Source: Flavobacterium tiangeerense (GTDB lineage Bacteria > Bacteroidota > Bacteroidia > Flavobacteriales > Flavobacteriaceae). Taken from it: a DNA stretch of 64,000 nucleotides. The first letter of the stretch is position 1. Each line of letters begins with the position of its first letter. Made by a program: the position numbers and the translations under genes. A model generated the notes under the pieces. The model was given only the letters and a program-made list of their open reading frames with translations. It was not told the DNA's origin and ran no database searches. This document shows, piece by piece, positions 18,425 to 26,545 of this stretch. Where the stretch lies: contig NZ_VLKO01000006.1 in assembly GCF_007830355.1 (NCBI RefSeq), positions 1 through 64,000 of the forward strand, read 5' to 3'.

Positions 18425-18441
18425 ATACTGTACTTATTCCT

Positions 18442-18497
18442 GATAAAAAATCTTATTCTTGTTTTATAGTTTTAAAACCAGAATAAGATTTTTTATT
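18442..18497 (+). terminator. Intrinsic terminator of the symporter operon
   Basis: AAAAAATCTTATTC (18445-18458) pairs with GAATAAGATTTTTT (18481-18494), with inner GTTTT/AAAAC pairing, giving a long stem and T tail. Confidence 0.9.
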
Positions 18498-18670
18498 TGG
18501 TCTTGATTCACAAACTAGTTGAACACGAGAGAGCTAAAAAATTTAGATTTCTCCTCACCAAAGGATTTTGTCTAATTTTAAACTAGAACATTACAATCTT
18601 ACAAAAGACTGTATACCTGTAAATCTATAAGAAAACTGTATGCTGTAATTCCTATAATCCAGTTCATCAA

Positions 18671-18707
18671 AAAAAAATCCCGAACTACCATGGTAATTCG
18701 GGATTTA
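18671..18707 (-). terminator. Intrinsic terminator of the DUF2911 gene
   Basis: A near-perfect inverted repeat centred on TACCATGGTA with CCCGAA/TTCGGG arms is followed on the minus strand by a run of T. It lies about 20 bases past the stop. Confidence 0.9.
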
Positions 18708-18725
18708 AAGTATTTGTTTTGCTTT

Positions 18726-19571
18726 TTAGCTCTTACTCCATTCAGCAATACTGTCTTTATTCATTTTTACATAATCTTGATTTTTTGCAATTTCTGCTGC
18801 TGCTAGGGAAGCTTTTGCAGTTTCTACAGCTCCTTTTTTATCGCCTAATTTTGCTTGAATCAAAGATTTCAATCTGTTGTACCAAAAAGGTTTTTCTTTT
18901 GTCATGTCTAATGCTTTGTTAACATGAGCCAATGCTTTGTTAGCATCTCCATTAGATTGAAACAAAAACTGAGCTGCAGAGAAATAATCCCCAGCAGATG
19001 GACCTGCCAACACTTTATCTATATTAGCAGTAGTTTTTTGCTGTGTAGGAACTTCAAATTTTACTGCTGCATATGAATTTTCCCAATACATTTCTAGAAA
19101 AGCATAATTATTGTCTAAACCGCTAACTCCTATTGTAAAAGTTTCTACACTTTTATTTAATGTTTCTGGCTTAACTGATGTTTTCAAAGCTACATTTTCT
19201 TCTTTCCATTCTTCTGGATTTCCCCAGTTATCAGTAGTTTTATAGAAAATTACATCCCAACTTTCAATTTTAGGAATCGTGTACAAAGAATATTTTCCTT
19301 TTTTTAAGATTTTTCCATCAATAACTACATCGTCACTAAAAGAAACTATTGTGTTTTCGTTAGCTCCTGTTCTCCAAACTTTTCCAAACGGAATTAAATT
19401 TCCAAAAACTACTCTACCCTTAGCGCTTGGTCTTGAATAAGTAATTTCAACATCAGTTAATCCCACAACTTGGTTTATGGTAGTTTTAGGACTAGATTGA
19501 GGTGTTTTTAATTGTGCTTCTGCACTTAAACCAGCCACAAAAAGGGCTAGCGCGATAATCATTTTTTTCAT
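18726..19571 (-). CDS. DUF2911 family exported protein
   Basis: A 281-residue protein with a signal peptide (cleavage after LSAEAQ, about residue 19). It carries the DUF2911 core: LTDVEITYSRPSAKGR, LIPFGKVWRTGANENT and GKYSLYTIP. The C-terminal 90 residues look like TPR-type helices (ALAHVNKALDM, YNRLKSLIQAKLGD). The family is widespread in Bacteroidetes and has no established biochemical role. A TAAATTTG -7 element sits upstream (19593-19600, minus strand). It is separated from the downstream genes by its own terminator and appears monocistronic. Confidence 0.88.
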   Translation of the reverse strand: MKKMIIALALFVAGLSAEAQLKTPQSSPKTTINQVVGLTDVEITYSRPSAKGRVVFGNLIPFGKVWRTGANENTIVSFSDDVVIDGKILKKGKYSLYTIPKIESWDVIFYKTTDNWGNPEEWKEENVALKTSVKPETLNKSVETFTIGVSGLDNNYAFLEMYWENSYAAVKFEVPTQQKTTANIDKVLAGPSAGDYFSAAQFLFQSNGDANKALAHVNKALDMTKEKPFWYNRLKSLIQAKLGDKKGAVETAKASLAAAEIAKNQDYVKMNKDSIAEWSKS

Positions 19572-19658
19572 GGTTTGTTATTTTATGATTTTCAAATTTA
19601 CAAATTCAGATACTCTTAAATGTTAATTATTCCTTAATTTAGCCTTGATTTCCTGCAC

Positions 19659-20297
19659 CTATTCAAAATTCAATTCGTTAAAATGATTGATGATCACATC
19701 TGCAATTGACAAATCTTGATCAGCAGAATGAATACTGTTGTAGCCTACACAAAAAATTCCTGCGGCATTTGCAGCTTTAATGCCATTAGTACTATCTTCA
19801 ATAACGATACAATTCTCTTTTGGGGCAATAGATAGGCTTGCAGCATGTTCAAAAATGGCAGGATGTGGTTTTGATTGTGCAAAATCTTCCCCGCTTATTT
19901 TATGCGAAAAATAGTCGTGCAACTTAAACCTATTAAAAACCCGTTCAATGGTAACCTTAGATGCTGATGAGGCCAAAATTAATTGTATCCCATTTTGATG
20001 TAATTCTTGAATTAAATTTTCAACACCTTCCAGCAATTCTAAATCAGCCTTACTGTCAAAAGCATCGTTAAAAATAGTACGTTTCCGCTGAATTAATTCC
20101 TCTACTTCTTGGTCAATTGTAAATAACTCTTTCAATTTCTGAAAGGTATTTCGTGTGGAAAAACCAGTAAACGAAGTGTACATTTCTTCGGTAACAGCAA
20201 TATTTAGCTCTTCAAATTGCTTGAAATACGCGTAGCGGTGAACCGGCTCTGTATCTACGATTACGCCATCCATATCAAAAATTACTGTTTGTATCAT
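19659..20297 (-). CDS. HAD-superfamily phosphatase, beta-phosphoglucomutase-like
   Basis: A 212-residue HAD protein with an alpha-helical cap. The catalytic motif DMDGVIVDTEP is at residues 8-18, the Ser of motif II is in ILASSASK, a Lys is in SGEDFAQSKPHP, and the acidic motif is VIEDSTNGIKAA. The P-x-H region and cap size fit the group that includes beta-phosphoglucomutase, sugar phosphatases and phosphonoacetaldehyde hydrolase-like proteins. The substrate cannot be assigned. It is the last gene of a minus-strand run starting at the DUF1684 gene. Confidence 0.88.
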   Translation of the reverse strand: MIQTVIFDMDGVIVDTEPVHRYAYFKQFEELNIAVTEEMYTSFTGFSTRNTFQKLKELFTIDQEVEELIQRKRTIFNDAFDSKADLELLEGVENLIQELHQNGIQLILASSASKVTIERVFNRFKLHDYFSHKISGEDFAQSKPHPAIFEHAASLSIAPKENCIVIEDSTNGIKAANAAGIFCVGYNSIHSADQDLSIADVIINHFNELNFE

Positions 20298-20360
20298 TTT
20301 AAATTATGAGTTATGAATTATAATTATTAATCCCTGAAAAGAGGAATAAAAAACGGAACA

Positions 20361-21074
20361 CTATTTTTTTAGCAAGTAGCGTATTACTGTTTCTGCGGCA
20401 TACAAGCCAAATAATCCTGGCATGTAACTATTGGTTCCGTAAAACGATTTTTTATAATTAGATCCGTCGGTCATTCTCAAACTGGATTCGTCTTGAATTT
20501 CAGAGGAGAAAACGACTTTTAATTTATCTATTTTTAACTCTTTCAAGCGTCTGCGAATGGTTTTGGCAAAAAAGCAATTTACAGTATTCGTAATATCAGT
20601 CACTTTTACTTTAGAGGCTTCCATTTTTCCACCTGCACCCATGCTGCTGATGATTTTTACTCTTTTGCGTTTTGCTGCAACGATTAAATTTAGTTTTGGT
20701 GTCACACTATCAATGCAATCCAAAACATAATCAAACTCCTCCGTAACAATCTCAAAAGCACGCTCAGGTGATAAAAATTCTTGCACGCGAGTTAATTGCA
20801 ACTCTGGGTTAATATCCATCAATCTATCGCCAACGATAGTGATTTTTGGTTGTCCAACTGTAGAGTGCAAAGCTGGCAATTGTCTGTTAATGTTGGTAAT
20901 ATCCACTACGTCCCCATCTACAATTGTCATTTTGCCCACTCCGGCTCTAGCCAAAAATTCAGCAGCAAATGAGCCTACACCTCCTAATCCTACTACTAAT
21001 ACGTTTGCATTTTGTAAATTAGCTAAACCTTCTTTTTTAAATAAAAGTTCTGCTCGTTCTGTCCATTCTGCCAT
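20361..21074 (-). CDS. tcdA: tRNA threonylcarbamoyladenosine dehydratase
   Basis: A 237-residue E1-like/ThiF-fold enzyme that cyclises t6A to ct6A at tRNA position 37 using ATP. The ATP-binding GLGGVGSFAAEFLARAGVG is near residue 29, followed by DGDVVDITNINRQLPA. The C-terminal part with GAGGKMEASKVKVTDITNT and RRRLKELKI matches TcdA (CsdL) rather than MoeB or ThiF. The zinc CxxC pairs of MoeB are absent. It lies in a run with TatD upstream and a HAD phosphatase downstream. The start at 21074 gives the usual N-terminus with a W-T-E-R-A-E-LL pattern. Confidence 0.93.
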   Translation of the reverse strand: MAEWTERAELLFKKEGLANLQNANVLVVGLGGVGSFAAEFLARAGVGKMTIVDGDVVDITNINRQLPALHSTVGQPKITIVGDRLMDINPELQLTRVQEFLSPERAFEIVTEEFDYVLDCIDSVTPKLNLIVAAKRKRVKIISSMGAGGKMEASKVKVTDITNTVNCFFAKTIRRRLKELKIDKLKVVFSSEIQDESSLRMTDGSNYKKSFYGTNSYMPGLFGLYAAETVIRYLLKK

Positions 21075-21115
21075 TTTTTTATGTTTAAAAGTGTCCTGTT
21101 TTACATGTTATCCAA

Positions 21116-21769
21116 TTAAAATTGAATTCCAAAAACAGTACTAAAGTTATTGTTTATGATTTTTTGAATTTCTTCAACTGTTGTTTTTTTGTATTGGGCA
21201 GCACGTTCATAAACGGCTTTTATCCCATCTTCTACAGTATCGGTTTCTAGAAAAAAACGTTCTTGGGGAATGCTTTTAAAAACCGACTCTAATGCTGGAT
21301 TACGCAATAAATATTTCCCAAAAGAAAGGTAAAATCCCTGCTCTAACAATTGCTTAGCTACAATTGAATTTTTAGAAAATCCATGAATTAGTATGGGAAC
21401 TGAGATGTTGAGCTTTCTTTTAAGGGCAATCAATTCATCAAAAGCGGCCACACAATGAATGACAACTGGTTTATTGTATTTTTGTGCCAAAAGTAATTGT
21501 TTTTCAAAAACCACTTGCTGCAATTCAAGCGAGATTTCAATGCGTTTATCCAAGCCACATTCCCCTACTGCAAGACAATTGGATTGTTGTAATTGTGTTT
21601 CAATGATTTTCAAATCAGCGTCAACTCGTTCTTCTGTGATGTACCAAGGATGAATCCCGATAGAATAAAAAGGGAGTTTCGCATCAAATTCATGAGGATA
21701 TTGATTCACCAACTCTAGGATCCCAGATTGATTTGTAAAGTGATGCGTATGTAAATTGAAAAATTCCAT
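21116..21769 (-). CDS. TatD family metal-dependent hydrolase
   Basis: A 217-residue TIM-barrel hydrolase of the TatD family (DNase or exonuclease-like, two-metal). Metal ligands are visible as HTHH near the N-terminus, GECGLDK (Glu), HC and HGFS (His) and LETD (Asp near the end). It is a little shorter than E. coli TatD (about 260 residues), which is normal for this Bacteroidetes branch. Its ATG overlaps the stop of the upstream DUF1684 gene by one base, so the two are translationally coupled. Confidence 0.9.
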   Translation of the reverse strand: MEFFNLHTHHFTNQSGILELVNQYPHEFDAKLPFYSIGIHPWYITEERVDADLKIIETQLQQSNCLAVGECGLDKRIEISLELQQVVFEKQLLLAQKYNKPVVIHCVAAFDELIALKRKLNISVPILIHGFSKNSIVAKQLLEQGFYLSFGKYLLRNPALESVFKSIPQERFFLETDTVEDGIKAVYERAAQYKKTTVEEIQKIINNNFSTVFGIQF

Positions 21770-22371
21770 TAGTCATGAAACTTTTTAACACCAGCCTTAA
21801 TAGCTATACTTAAATCATTTTCTAATGGTACTAAGGGACAAGAATAACCGGGATTATACGCACAATACGGATTGTACGCCTTATTAAAATCTATTGTTAT
21901 AACATCACCATCAGGTATTTGTAAATCTATGTATCGCCCGCCAAGGTAACTTTCATCACCTGATGTTACATCCGAAAATGGTAGAAATAAGTAATTTACA
22001 TATTCCTTTTGTTTAGACAACTCTATATTTTGATATACATTCAACTTAAATCCTTGACCATCCATAGTAAAATAAACTTCACCGTATTTAATGTAAGTTG
22101 GTTTTCTATCGGTTGATGTTTTCATTAAAAAAGGTTGCTCACTAGGTGTTCTAACTAATTTTGCAGTCACAAAATAAGTTGGGTTTGCAGGAAAAAATTC
22201 CAAAGATTTAAAAACTGCTCGATCTTGTGCCGTGAGCGGACTTTTTTTTGGGTTTGAATACTGTGCATTTAATTCTTGTTGAAACTGAGCTACGGCATCA
22301 GCATGATAAGACTTTTGCGCCACAACAAAAGTGAATTGTAAACATAATAAAAAGGTCAGTACAGTTTTCAA
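21769..22371 (-). CDS. DUF1684 exported protein
   Basis: A 200-residue protein with a signal peptide (cleavage near FVVAQ, about residue 19). It carries the DUF1684 hallmarks: a Lys-rich segment before the core, then DFNKAYNPYCAYNPGYSCPLVPLEN near residue 170 with its conserved YNPYC-x-YN and CP-x-P-x-EN. The family is found in Bacteroidetes and others and has no firm function. It heads the minus-strand operon that includes TatD, tcdA and the HAD gene. Confidence 0.9.
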   Translation of the reverse strand: MKTVLTFLLCLQFTFVVAQKSYHADAVAQFQQELNAQYSNPKKSPLTAQDRAVFKSLEFFPANPTYFVTAKLVRTPSEQPFLMKTSTDRKPTYIKYGEVYFTMDGQGFKLNVYQNIELSKQKEYVNYLFLPFSDVTSGDESYLGGRYIDLQIPDGDVITIDFNKAYNPYCAYNPGYSCPLVPLENDLSIAIKAGVKKFHD

Positions 22372-22459
22372 TAGTTTGATTTTTATGCAAAAATAGTCTA
22401 AAAGTTACAATACCACAACGAAAATTAAGGAACAAGAAACGTCATGAATAGCCTATTCC

Positions 22460-22545
22460 GTAGCCCAGATAGCAGCGAAAATCCTTGTATTTTTTTCTTT
22501 TCGAAAAAATACAAGATTGTAGCGAATAGCTGGAAAAAGCTCCTA
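22460..22545. repeat. Dispersed hairpin repeat, copy A
   Basis: The complement of this stretch aligns base for base over most of its length with 41923-42006 and 36495-36568. It shares AGGAGCT, GCTACAATCTT, AAGGATTTTC and GGGCTA blocks around an A/T-rich hairpin. It lies upstream of the MFS transporter. Confidence 0.85.
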
Positions 22546-22555
22546 AAAAACATTG

Positions 22556-22563
22556 TAAATTTG
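22556..22563 (+). promoter_or_regulatory. Probable -7 element of the MFS gene
   Basis: TAAATTTG lies 20 bases before the ATG at 22583, immediately after repeat copy A. No clear -33 TTG is present. Confidence 0.5.
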
Positions 22564-22582
22564 TAACTCACAAAACTACTTT

Positions 22583-23806
22583 ATGCTCCAAACTGCTTTT
22601 CAACGCTACATCAATAATTTTAGAGGATTTACCAGAGAAATTTGGATCCTTACCTTAATTACTTTTATTAATCGTGCCGGAACCATGGTGCTTCCCTTTT
22701 TATCGAAATATTTAAAGGAGGATTTACAATTTACTTACGCGCAAGTGGGCTGGATTATGGTGGCTTTTGGCTTTGGATCCATGCTTGGCTCTTGGTTGGG
22801 AGGTAAATTATCAGACAAAATAGGGTTTTACAAAATCATGATCTTCAGCTTATTCACTAGCGGACTATTACTTTTTATGGTTCAGTACATTCGGACTTTT
22901 TGGGGATTGTGTGCCGGAATGTTTGTGATCATGACCGTTGCAGATATGTTTCGTCCCGCCATGTACGTCTCACTAGCTACCTATGCAAAACCTGAAAATC
23001 GTACCAGAGCCTTGACTTTAGTACGCCTTGCGGTAAACCTTGGTTTTACAGCAGGACCAGCATTGGGTGGGTTAATCATCATGAATATGGGCTACAGCGG
23101 CTTATTTTGGGTTGATGGGAGTTCTTGTATCATCTCTATTTTGATTTTTACACTTCTCGTAAAAGAACGCAAAAAACCATCCGATTTGAATAGCAGTACC
23201 AGTGAAACTGAGATTCCAGCATCAGTTTTCAAAGACAAAATATTTTGGATTTTTCTTTTTGTATGCTTTATAACTGCCGTATTGTTTTTCCAACTTTTTA
23301 CCACTTTACCGCTGTATCACAATGAAAAATTTGGATTAACGGAGTTTCAAAGCGGACTTTTATTATCCCTAAATGGTCTTTTAATTTTCTTTCTGGAAAT
23401 GCCCATTGTAAGTTTTAGCCAAAGAAAAAATATCAAAAAACTTAAGATAATCCTTTGGGGATCCTTACTTATGGCACTTAGTTTTTACGTTTTATTGCTT
23501 AATATTTGGGCTGGCATCTTAGTGGTTAGTATTATTTTTATCACTTTTGGCGAGATGTTTATATTTCCCTTCTCCAATTCCTTTGCTCTTAGTAGAGCAC
23601 CAAAAGGTCACGAAGGCCGCTATATGGCTTTGTTTACCATGAGTTTTAGTTTAGCCCATATTGCTAGTTCAAAAACAGGTTTGGAAATTATTGACAGTTG
23701 GGGTTATCAAGCAAATTGGTTCATTATGGGAACACTTGGGATTTTTGCCGTTGCAGGTTGTATATGGTTACAAAAACTAGTTCAGCAGGAAAAACGATCT
23801 AAATAA
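22583..23806 (+). CDS. MFS transporter (drug:H+ antiporter-1 like)
   Basis: A 407-residue permease with 12 predicted helices. Motif A is visible between helices 2 and 3 (GSWLGGKLSDKIG) and the helix 5 region reads VNLGFTAGPALGG, which is motif C-like and points to the DHA1 efflux group (similar in layout to MdtH). A short basic loop divides the two six-helix halves. The substrate is unknown. It has its own probable promoter and a very strong downstream hairpin terminator, so it is monocistronic. Confidence 0.88.
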   Translation: MLQTAFQRYINNFRGFTREIWILTLITFINRAGTMVLPFLSKYLKEDLQFTYAQVGWIMVAFGFGSMLGSWLGGKLSDKIGFYKIMIFSLFTSGLLLFMVQYIRTFWGLCAGMFVIMTVADMFRPAMYVSLATYAKPENRTRALTLVRLAVNLGFTAGPALGGLIIMNMGYSGLFWVDGSSCIISILIFTLLVKERKKPSDLNSSTSETEIPASVFKDKIFWIFLFVCFITAVLFFQLFTTLPLYHNEKFGLTEFQSGLLLSLNGLLIFFLEMPIVSFSQRKNIKKLKIILWGSLLMALSFYVLLLNIWAGILVVSIIFITFGEMFIFPFSNSFALSRAPKGHEGRYMALFTMSFSLAHIASSKTGLEIIDSWGYQANWFIMGTLGIFAVAGCIWLQKLVQQEKRSK

Positions 23807-23815
23807 TTTTATAAT

Positions 23816-23939
23816 TTGGGCGTGACCCTAATCTAAAAAGGGGCTTATCAACATAGCGTTGAATAAGCCCCTTTTTTAGATTACGGTCGGGCTATCCGCA
23901 CCGCTGCGGCGGTTTGCTCCTATCCCTCACGCGGCCCAA
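23816..23939. repeat. GC-rich palindromic intergenic element
   Basis: Terminal inverted sequences TTGGGCGTGA (23816-23825) and TCACGCGGCCCAA (23927-23939) enclose a roughly 20-bp stem hairpin and a second GC-rich palindrome (CCGCACCGCTGCGGCGG). The composition is strikingly GC-rich against an AT-rich background. There is no open frame inside. Confidence 0.7.
23829..23883 (+). terminator. Long hairpin terminator after the MFS gene
   Basis: TAATCTAAAAAGGGG with CTTAT and AAC pairs with GTT, AATAAG and CCCCTTTTTTAGATTA, a stem of more than 20 bp with one bulge. The T run is inside the descending arm. It forms the left part of the palindromic element. Confidence 0.85.
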
Positions 23940-24005
23940 CCTGAAACACTAAAACAATATATAACAGACATTTAGACTATTTGAAAACATACAACCCATT
24001 ACAAA

Positions 24006-24061
24006 AACTATAATTTTAGTTAAACAACTATAAAAATAGTTTGCAAACTATAAAAATAGTT
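24006..24061. promoter_or_regulatory. Three-dyad operator of the BlaI-like repressor
   Basis: Three exact copies of AACTA-N6-TAGTT lie at 24006-24021, 24026-24041 and 24046-24061, spaced exactly 20 bp centre to centre. The last two overlap the -33 element and spacer of the promoter. ACTA/TAGT half-sites resemble known BlaI/MecI dyads. Confidence 0.85.
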
Positions 24062-24070
24062 GTAAGTTTG
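24040..24070 (+). promoter_or_regulatory. Promoter of the blaI-M56 pair
   Basis: TTTG (24040-24043), 19 bases, then TAAGTTTG (24063-24070) are a full Bacteroidetes promoter. Transcription would start near 24077, which places the true ATG of the repressor at 24089 rather than any start further upstream. Confidence 0.85.
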
Positions 24071-24088
24071 AATCAAATAAAAAACATC

Positions 24089-24457
24089 ATGCAAAAACTG
24101 ACTAATAAAGAAGAGGAAATCATGCACATATTATGGAAGCTCAAAAAAGCTTTTGTAAAAGAAATTTTGGCCGAAATCACAGAGGAGCAACCGCATTACA
24201 ACACACTATCTACTATAGTGCGCAATCTTGAAGAAAAAGGATTTGTATCACACAATGCCTTTGGGAACACACACCAATACTTTCCCGTAGTATCCCTTGA
24301 AGAGTATAGAAAACGCTTTATGCACACAGCAATTGATCATTACTTTAACAGCTCTTATAAAAATATGGTAAGCCATTTTGCCAAAGAAGAAAAAATATCA
24401 GCTGCTGAATTACGTGAAATTTTAGCCATGATTGAGCAACAAGAACAAAACAACTAA
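24089..24457 (+). CDS. BlaI/MecI/CopY family transcriptional repressor
   Basis: A 122-residue winged-helix repressor (MQKLTNKEEEIMHILW at the start). It is followed by the helix-turn-helix region ITEEQPHYNTLSTIVRNLEEKGFV and the wing HNAFGNTHQYFPVV, with a C-terminal dimerisation helix. I chose the ATG at 24089 because the promoter's -7 element lies at 24063-24070; the frame stays open back to 24041, but a start there would lie upstream of transcription. The gene is followed after 37 bases by an M56 metallopeptidase, its expected sensor partner. The three dyads over its own promoter imply autoregulation. Confidence 0.93.
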   Translation: MQKLTNKEEEIMHILWKLKKAFVKEILAEITEEQPHYNTLSTIVRNLEEKGFVSHNAFGNTHQYFPVVSLEEYRKRFMHTAIDHYFNSSYKNMVSHFAKEEKISAAELREILAMIEQQEQNN

Positions 24458-24494
24458 GCTATTTAAAACCAACTAACCAAAAACTAAAACCAGC

Positions 24495-26333
24495 ATGGAA
24501 GCACTTTATCTATACCTCATAAAATCCAGCGGCTTACTAGCACTTTTTTTCGTAGCGTATCATCTTTTGCTTCGCAAAGAAACTTTTTTTACCAGCAACC
24601 GATGGTTTTTAATATTGGGTTTAATCACTTCGGTTGTTTTGCCATTCGTAGCCTTTACAAAAATTGTTTGGGTTGAACCAAGCACAAACACCATTGACTG
24701 GTCTCAAATACCACTAACTACCAGTTCTGAAAAGGATATTTCAGAAATCAATTGGTTCTTAGTTATCGGAATGATTTACGCCATTGGAATGCTTCTTTTC
24801 CTACTAAAACTTGCTTTGGATTTTTATAGTTTACACCGAGTTCTAAAAGGAAAACACTTTAAAAATCAAGCCGATTTTAAATACATTGACACCACAGAAA
24901 ATATAGCGCCTTTCTCTTTTTTTAATACCATTGTTTATAATTCCACCTTGTACAGCAAAGCCGAATTAGAAAATATTTTGGAGCATGAAAAAGTACACAG
25001 TGAGCAAAATCACACTGTTGACGTATTAATTTCAAGACTGTTTTGTATTGTTTTTTGGTTCAATCCCTTTATCTGGTTGTATAAAAAAGCAATCTTGCAA
25101 AATCTAGAATTCATTGCTGATAGTGAAGCAACTAAAAAAATATCCGACAAAAAAGCGTATCAATTCACGCTCTTAAAAATAACAACACACGAAAATTGTG
25201 TTGCCATTACCAATCATTTTTATCAATCATTAATCAAAAAACGAATCGTTATGTTAAACAAAAATCAATCAAAAAAATGGAATTCATGGAAATATGCAGT
25301 AATTGTTCCAGCTCTAGTAGCGTTTGTACTTTTATTTCAAATTGAAGTAATTGCACAAGAGAAAAAACAAGTTACAAAAGAGAACACCTTAAACTCAGTC
25401 GACTTTGAATTAGAAATAAACGCTACGTCAACGAAAGAAGAACTAAATGCTCAAAAAGATTTATTTAAAGAAGATTTTGGAATTCAACTAGCTTTCACTG
25501 ACTTAATATACAATAGTAGCAATGAAATTATTCAACTAAAAGCTGAAATAAAAAGTAACAACAATGAAAGAAAAATATATAGCGTTAAAGGAACAACACC
25601 TATAAAGCCTTTTAAAATATTTGCTAAAACCGAAAATGATAAAAAAGTTATTTTTGGTTTCAAAGCTGATAAACAGAAAAATAGTCAACTGAGTAATCAT
25701 TTTAAAGCCACAGAAAAGAATGGTGAAAAAATTGAAATTAAACTAAATGAAGGCAATTCAGGAACAAACGAATCCAATCACGAGGATTATTTATCTATTA
25801 ATAATTTTAAAAAAGATGGAGTAGAATATTTACTCGTTATCAATGGAGTTAAACAATCAAAAGATCACCCCATTCGCTTGCCATTTAATGATGAAATAGT
25901 AAGTCAAACGATATTAGAATCACAGGAAGCTATTGCTAAGTATGGATCTGATGCTGCAAATGGAGCGTGTGAAATTATAACTTCAAAGACTACAATTAAA
26001 AATAAAAAACGCAAACAAAAAAACAGCAAATATCCTGAAAATGATGATGCTGATATTTATACCACAGTTATAGCAACTGAAGTACCAGAATTAAAACTTG
26101 ATAAAGACAATATTAAATCATCAAATAATGACCAAAACACTGCAAAAACTTTAGAAATGACATTTTCTAAAAATCAAACCAATTCTTTACCAAAAGACGT
26201 AGAATATTATATCAATGATAAAAAAGTAACTAGAAACAAAATTGAAAAATTAGATCATAATACTATTGAACGCGTTGATGTAGATAAATCTAAAAACAAT
26301 ACAAAAATTATGAAATTTTACACAAAGAAATAA
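24495..26333 (+). CDS. M56 family (BlaR1-like) membrane metallopeptidase
   Basis: A 612-residue protein. The N-terminal half has three or four membrane helices and the zinc protease motif HEKVH (about residues 164-168) with downstream FIADSEA supplying the third ligand. A last membrane helix lies near 265-285, followed by an extracytoplasmic region. Instead of a penicillin-binding sensor domain, the C-terminal part contains YGSDAANGACEIITSK near residue 480, which resembles the end of a TonB-dependent receptor plug domain. In BlaR1 systems the protease inactivates BlaI on signal. The signal here is unknown, and no beta-lactamase gene is in the window. Confidence 0.88.
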   Translation: MEALYLYLIKSSGLLALFFVAYHLLLRKETFFTSNRWFLILGLITSVVLPFVAFTKIVWVEPSTNTIDWSQIPLTTSSEKDISEINWFLVIGMIYAIGMLLFLLKLALDFYSLHRVLKGKHFKNQADFKYIDTTENIAPFSFFNTIVYNSTLYSKAELENILEHEKVHSEQNHTVDVLISRLFCIVFWFNPFIWLYKKAILQNLEFIADSEATKKISDKKAYQFTLLKITTHENCVAITNHFYQSLIKKRIVMLNKNQSKKWNSWKYAVIVPALVAFVLLFQIEVIAQEKKQVTKENTLNSVDFELEINATSTKEELNAQKDLFKEDFGIQLAFTDLIYNSSNEIIQLKAEIKSNNNERKIYSVKGTTPIKPFKIFAKTENDKKVIFGFKADKQKNSQLSNHFKATEKNGEKIEIKLNEGNSGTNESNHEDYLSINNFKKDGVEYLLVINGVKQSKDHPIRLPFNDEIVSQTILESQEAIAKYGSDAANGACEIITSKTTIKNKKRKQKNSKYPENDDADIYTTVIATEVPELKLDKDNIKSSNNDQNTAKTLEMTFSKNQTNSLPKDVEYYINDKKVTRNKIEKLDHNTIERVDVDKSKNNTKIMKFYTKK

Positions 26334-26347
26334 GATACAAATCAATT

Positions 26348-26379
26348 AAAGACGGTTCAAATCATGACCGTCTTTTTTT
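26348..26379 (+). terminator. Intrinsic terminator of the blaI-M56 pair
   Basis: AAAGACGGT (26348-26356) pairs with ACCGTCTTT (26367-26375) across a 10-base loop and ends in seven T. Confidence 0.9.
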
Positions 26380-26404
26380 ATATCTTTGTGAAAAATTAAA
26401 TTGA

Positions 26405-26545
26405 ATGTATAAAATTCTTGCTCAAATTAACAGAATCATTCTTCCTAGTTTTACAAAACAACGTTTGGACTTGGCCAAAGCCAAAAAATGGCAGATAGCA
26501 ATTATTGGTTACAGGTATTACGTTACCACTCGTGCCTTACGCTAG
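26405..26545 (+). CDS. 46-residue basic protein of unknown function
   Basis: A short gene of 46 codons, [20 protein letters not shown] to [10 protein letters not shown]. It is basic and hydrophobic and contains [22 protein letters not shown] recall similar short proteins in flavobacterial genomes, sometimes labelled SsrA-binding-like without good reason. It converges on apt, and the stops of the two genes overlap by 4 bases, which supports both ends. The function is unknown. Confidence 0.6.
   Translation: MYKILAQINRIILPSFTKQRLDLAKAKKWQIAIIGYRYYVTTRALR

Larger units (their letters stand above)
18425..18725. other. Convergent intergenic region
   Basis: About 300 bases between convergent genes. 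It holds one terminator for each gene (18442-18497 and 18671-18707). The 170 bases between them contain nothing I recognise. Confidence 0.7.

Noticed and set aside
18719..18922. Plus-strand frame inside the DUF2911 gene
   Set aside because: It is the complement of a well-supported coding gene and has no features of its own.
24041..24088. Upstream start for the BlaI-like repressor
   Set aside because: It lies upstream of the -7 box and inside the operator.
24089..26333. Calling the BlaI/M56 pair a beta-lactam resistance system
   Set aside because: No beta-lactamase or PBP2a-like gene nearby, and the sensor lacks a penicillin-binding domain.
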